A model generated the notes under the pieces. The model was not told where the DNA came from. It saw nothing but the letters and a program-made list of their open reading frames with translations, and ran no database searches. Below are positions 61,878 through 64,000 of a stretch of DNA of 64,000 nucleotides, one piece after another. Source of the stretch: JBCBJX01 sp964342855 (lineage in GTDB: Bacteria; Pseudomonadota; Alphaproteobacteria; Caulobacterales; Parvularculaceae); assembly GCA_964342855.1 (NCBI GenBank), contig CAYFIB010000010.1, forward strand, positions 24,355 to 88,354, read 5' to 3'. A program made the position numbers and the translations under genes. The number at the start of each line of letters is the position of its first letter. Positions within the stretch are counted from its first letter, which is position 1.

Positions 61878-61994
61878 ACACTCCGCATAAACAATAGAGC
61901 TAAGATGTATTCCATGCAATATTATGCTTTTACATTGACATGCCAATAGGGCTCAGTATCATACCGCACATGATGGGACATATCGGAGGTGAAA

Positions 61995-62549
61995 ATGGTG
62001 CCTTATAGCTCGTTTAGCATTTCAGGATTGGCATTGATATCACCGCGGCGCTTCGCTGATGATCGCGGGCACTTCAGTGAAACCTATAACGAGCGCGCGT
62101 TTGCGGACGCGACAGGCGGCGTGCGGTTCGTTCAGGATAATGAGAGCCTGTCCGAAGCCGTCGGCACCGTCCGTGGGCTGCACTATCAGGCCCCGCCGCA
62201 CGCGCAGGCGAAACTGGTGCGCGTCGCCGAAGGCGCGATCCTCGATGTCGCCGTCGATGTCCGCAAAGGCTCGCGAACCTATGGCCAATGGGCGTCAGCG
62301 GAGCTTTCCGCCGAGAACGGCGCGCAATTGTTCGTGCCCGCCGGGTTCCTGCATGGCTTTGTCACCCGCGCGCCGCGCACCCGCGTCGTTTACAAGGTCG
62401 ACGCTTATTACGACGGGCCGAGCGACGGCGCCGTCAACTGGATGTCACCAGACCTGGGGATCGATTGGGGGATCGCGCCAGAAGCGGCCGTGCTCTCCGA
62501 AAAAGATGCGCAAGCACCCTACTTTTCGGACTTCGTGTCGATGTTCTAG
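61995..62549 (+). CDS. rmlC: dTDP-4-dehydrorhamnose 3,5-epimerase
   Basis: About 184 residues; ATG 61995 follows GGAGGTGAAA. RmlC cupin features: PRRFADDRGHFSETYNERAF, FVQDNESLSEAVGTVRGLHY, catalytic His in RGLHYQ and the Asp/His pair region (AILDVAVDVRKGSRTYGQW, PAGFLHGFVT). It epimerises C3 and C5 of dTDP-4-keto-6-deoxyglucose on the way to dTDP-L-rhamnose for surface polysaccharides. GC content returns to chromosomal level here. The rmlA gene on the opposite strand belongs to the same pathway. Confidence 0.93.
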   Translation: MVPYSSFSISGLALISPRRFADDRGHFSETYNERAFADATGGVRFVQDNESLSEAVGTVRGLHYQAPPHAQAKLVRVAEGAILDVAVDVRKGSRTYGQWASAELSAENGAQLFVPAGFLHGFVTRAPRTRVVYKVDAYYDGPSDGAVNWMSPDLGIDWGIAPEAAVLSEKDAQAPYFSDFVSMF

Positions 62550-62575
62550 CCCTCAATTCACCATTAAGTGAAATT

Positions 62576-63247
62576 CTAGATATCATATTTGAACAAGCTA
62601 AAGTCAAATTTGTACCTCCTAAAAATACACTCTATTGAATCTGAGCTCAAATTTAGAGAATCCGATTTAATCTCTGTTGATTTGTTTTTATTTAGTATTT
62701 TCAAAGAATCCCTAATTTCTTCTTTTAATTCAAGAGAGTTCATAATCTCAGGAAAAACACTTTCCATCTGCTCTACCTTAAACACTCTATCGACAATAAT
62801 AGTTGGATCGTTTAGATTCCGCAAATCAGAAATCCAGTGAAATTGCGGGTTAAACATTCGGTCCGGCCCCACAGATTTCCAGTAATCGCTTGAAATGAAC
62901 TCGTTTATATCTGAGTAATCACTGGCTTCTGGATAGGCATGGGCATGCATTTTTAAGTACTTGAAAGTAGAAACTGTACGTGATATTGGATTTCTTACTA
63001 GTGCGAATGAAAAATATCTTTTCCAAATCTGCTGACCGATACATGCTTTAATTTCATGAGCGTAAGAGTGCTTCCAAATTCCAAAACGCGGCCCCATTAT
63101 AGCGTGTAGCTTTTCCCCGTATTCAGTTGCTCCCAGCTCCAAATCAAACACGCCATTTAGAGGTGAAAGCATGTGCCCCATAGAAGTTCCGCCACACTTC
63201 GGAATATGCACGAATACAAATTTATAAGTATTATTGATCACAGACAA
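62576..63247 (-). CDS. Sulfotransferase family protein
   Basis: A 223-residue PAPS-dependent sulfotransferase: 5'-phosphosulfate loop FVHIPKCGGTSMGHM near residue 12 and 3'-phosphate site LVRNPISRTVSTFKYLKMH near residue 85. These families transfer sulfate to carbohydrates or other surface molecules. It starts at TTG or GTG (63247/63241), one base after the rmlA stop, so it is co-transcribed with rmlA. Its strong AT-rich composition against the GC-rich rml genes marks it as foreign. It may sulfate the rhamnose-containing polysaccharide. Confidence 0.85.
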   Translation of the reverse strand: MSVINNTYKFVFVHIPKCGGTSMGHMLSPLNGVFDLELGATEYGEKLHAIMGPRFGIWKHSYAHEIKACIGQQIWKRYFSFALVRNPISRTVSTFKYLKMHAHAYPEASDYSDINEFISSDYWKSVGPDRMFNPQFHWISDLRNLNDPTIIVDRVFKVEQMESVFPEIMNSLELKEEIRDSLKILNKNKSTEIKSDSLNLSSDSIECIFRRYKFDFSLFKYDI

Positions 63248-63248
63248 C

Positions 63249-64000
63249 TTATAAAATTCCCAGGAGGTACTCGCCGTAGCCGCTCTTGCGCAGCGGTTCG
63301 GCGAGACGGGCGAGGTGGTCCGCGCCGATCCATTTCTGGCGGTACGCGATCTCCTCCGGGCAGCCGATCTTCAGGCCCTGTCGCGCCTCGACGGCTTCGA
63401 CGTATCCTGAGGCCTGGCTCATCGCCTCGTGCGTGCCCGTATCAAGCCACGCATAGCCGCGGCCGAGATGGCGCACGGAGAGCTTGTCGTCGGCGAGATA
63501 CATGGCGTTGAGCGAGGTGATCTCCAATTCACCCCGGGGCGAGGGCTTCACCGCCTTCGCCCGTTCGCACACGGTGTCGTCATAGAAATAAAGTCCGGTG
63601 ACGGCGTAGTGGGACTTCGGCTTTTCCGGCTTCTCTTCGATGGAGAGCACGCGGCCGTCATCGTCGAACTCCACGACGCCGTAACGCTCCGGGTCTTGCA
63701 CGCGGTAGCCGAAGACGACGGCGCCGTCGGTCACATCTGCCGCACAGCGCAGTTCCTCCGTCAGTCCGTGGCCAAAGAAAATGTTGTCGCCGAGAATGAG
63801 GGCGGACGTATCGCCGCCGATAAAGTCCTCGCCGATGATGAAAGCCTGCGCGAGGCCGTCCGGGCTCGGCTGTTGCGCATAGGAGAGAGAGACGCCGAAA
63901 TCCGAACCGTCGCCGAGGAGGCGCTGGAAGACTTCCGCATCATGGGGCGTCGTGATGATGAGAATATCCCGGATGCCCGCGAGCATGAGCACGCTCAGGG
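63249..64000 (-). CDS. rmlA: Glucose-1-phosphate thymidylyltransferase, partial
   Basis: The reading frame runs off the right edge, so the N-terminal nucleotide-binding segment is missing; about 250 C-terminal residues remain. Recognisable: LSVLMLAGIRDILIITTP, GDNIFFGHGLTEELR, YGVVEFDDDGRVLSIEEKPE, GLYFYDD and GYAWLDTGTHEAM. It makes dTDP-glucose from glucose-1-phosphate and dTTP, the first step to dTDP-L-rhamnose, pairing with rmlC. The other rml genes are presumably beyond the window. Confidence 0.93.
   Translation of the reverse strand, partial: LSVLMLAGIRDILIITTPHDAEVFQRLLGDGSDFGVSLSYAQQPSPDGLAQAFIIGEDFIGGDTSALILGDNIFFGHGLTEELRCAADVTDGAVVFGYRVQDPERYGVVEFDDDGRVLSIEEKPEKPKSHYAVTGLYFYDDTVCERAKAVKPSPRGELEITSLNAMYLADDKLSVRHLGRGYAWLDTGTHEAMSQASGYVEAVEARQGLKIGCPEEIAYRQKWIGADHLARLAEPLRKSGYGEYLLGIL

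Overview
The window is GC-rich alphaproteobacterial chromosome, broken by one AT-rich accessory stretch at about 53.1-61.9 kb. The mix of a FixL/FixJ/FixK-type circuit, an Anbu proteasome-like module, several TonB-dependent receptors (TBDRs), FecI/FecR signalling, 3-hydroxybutyrate oligomer use and heme uptake suggests a free-living marine or aquatic alphaproteobacterium. Parvularculales/Hyphomonadales-like is a guess; no rRNA or other marker gene is present to settle it.

1-8.8 kb: the 3' end of a FixL-like kinase overlaps a FixJ-like regulator, followed by a lone receiver protein and a Crp/Fnr (FixK-like) regulator. A 12-bp palindrome containing GTACGTAG lies before the fixK-like gene, and a TTGA-N6-GCAA box lies before the lone receiver. 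Next is a complete Anbu module: Anbu peptidase, alpha-E protein and circularly permuted ATP-grasp on the minus strand, and a divergent transglutaminase/DUF2126 amidoligase fusion.

8.8-27.2 kb: an ECF sigma factor, FecR anti-sigma and STN-containing TBDR, then an M14-type peptidase lipoprotein, a DUF4212/sodium:solute symporter pair, a second TBDR, a GntP-type permease paired with a 3-hydroxybutyrate oligomer hydrolase lipoprotein, and a CrbS/CrbR-like pair (SSS-domain hybrid kinase and LuxR-type regulator) that overlaps tail to tail.

27.3-47 kb: a catabolic island. It encodes two thiolases, a nitronate monooxygenase-type flavoprotein, a dedicated TBDR, a carotenoid/lignostilbene-type oxygenase, four NTF2-fold proteins, two SDRs, a DapB-like oxidoreductase, an MFS transporter, two acyl-CoA ligases (one feruloyl-CoA synthetase-like), a DUF1295 membrane protein and a tandem-HxlR regulator. 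I found an asymmetric 20-bp motif (GGTATnTTnATGCAAGTGA) at seven promoter regions (eight copies) of this island, always in the same orientation relative to the gene it precedes. It includes the promoter of the tandem-HxlR gene. This looks like an undescribed regulon, and probably an undescribed degradation pathway.

47-53 kb: a fusion of a SARP-type DNA-binding/BTAD region to an alpha/beta hydrolase, a heme ABC transporter (HmuTUV) behind a Fur-like box, and a ferredoxin-reductase-type flavoprotein.

53.1-64 kb: a repeat-rich boundary with CAGGGAA repeats, a ParB-domain DNA methyltransferase overlapping a DUF5681 gene, then AT-rich DNA with orphan small membrane proteins, an exosortase-sorted protein, an RTX-type metalloprotease and unknown genes. 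The window ends in a polysaccharide locus: rmlC, an AT-rich sulfotransferase, and partial rmlA.
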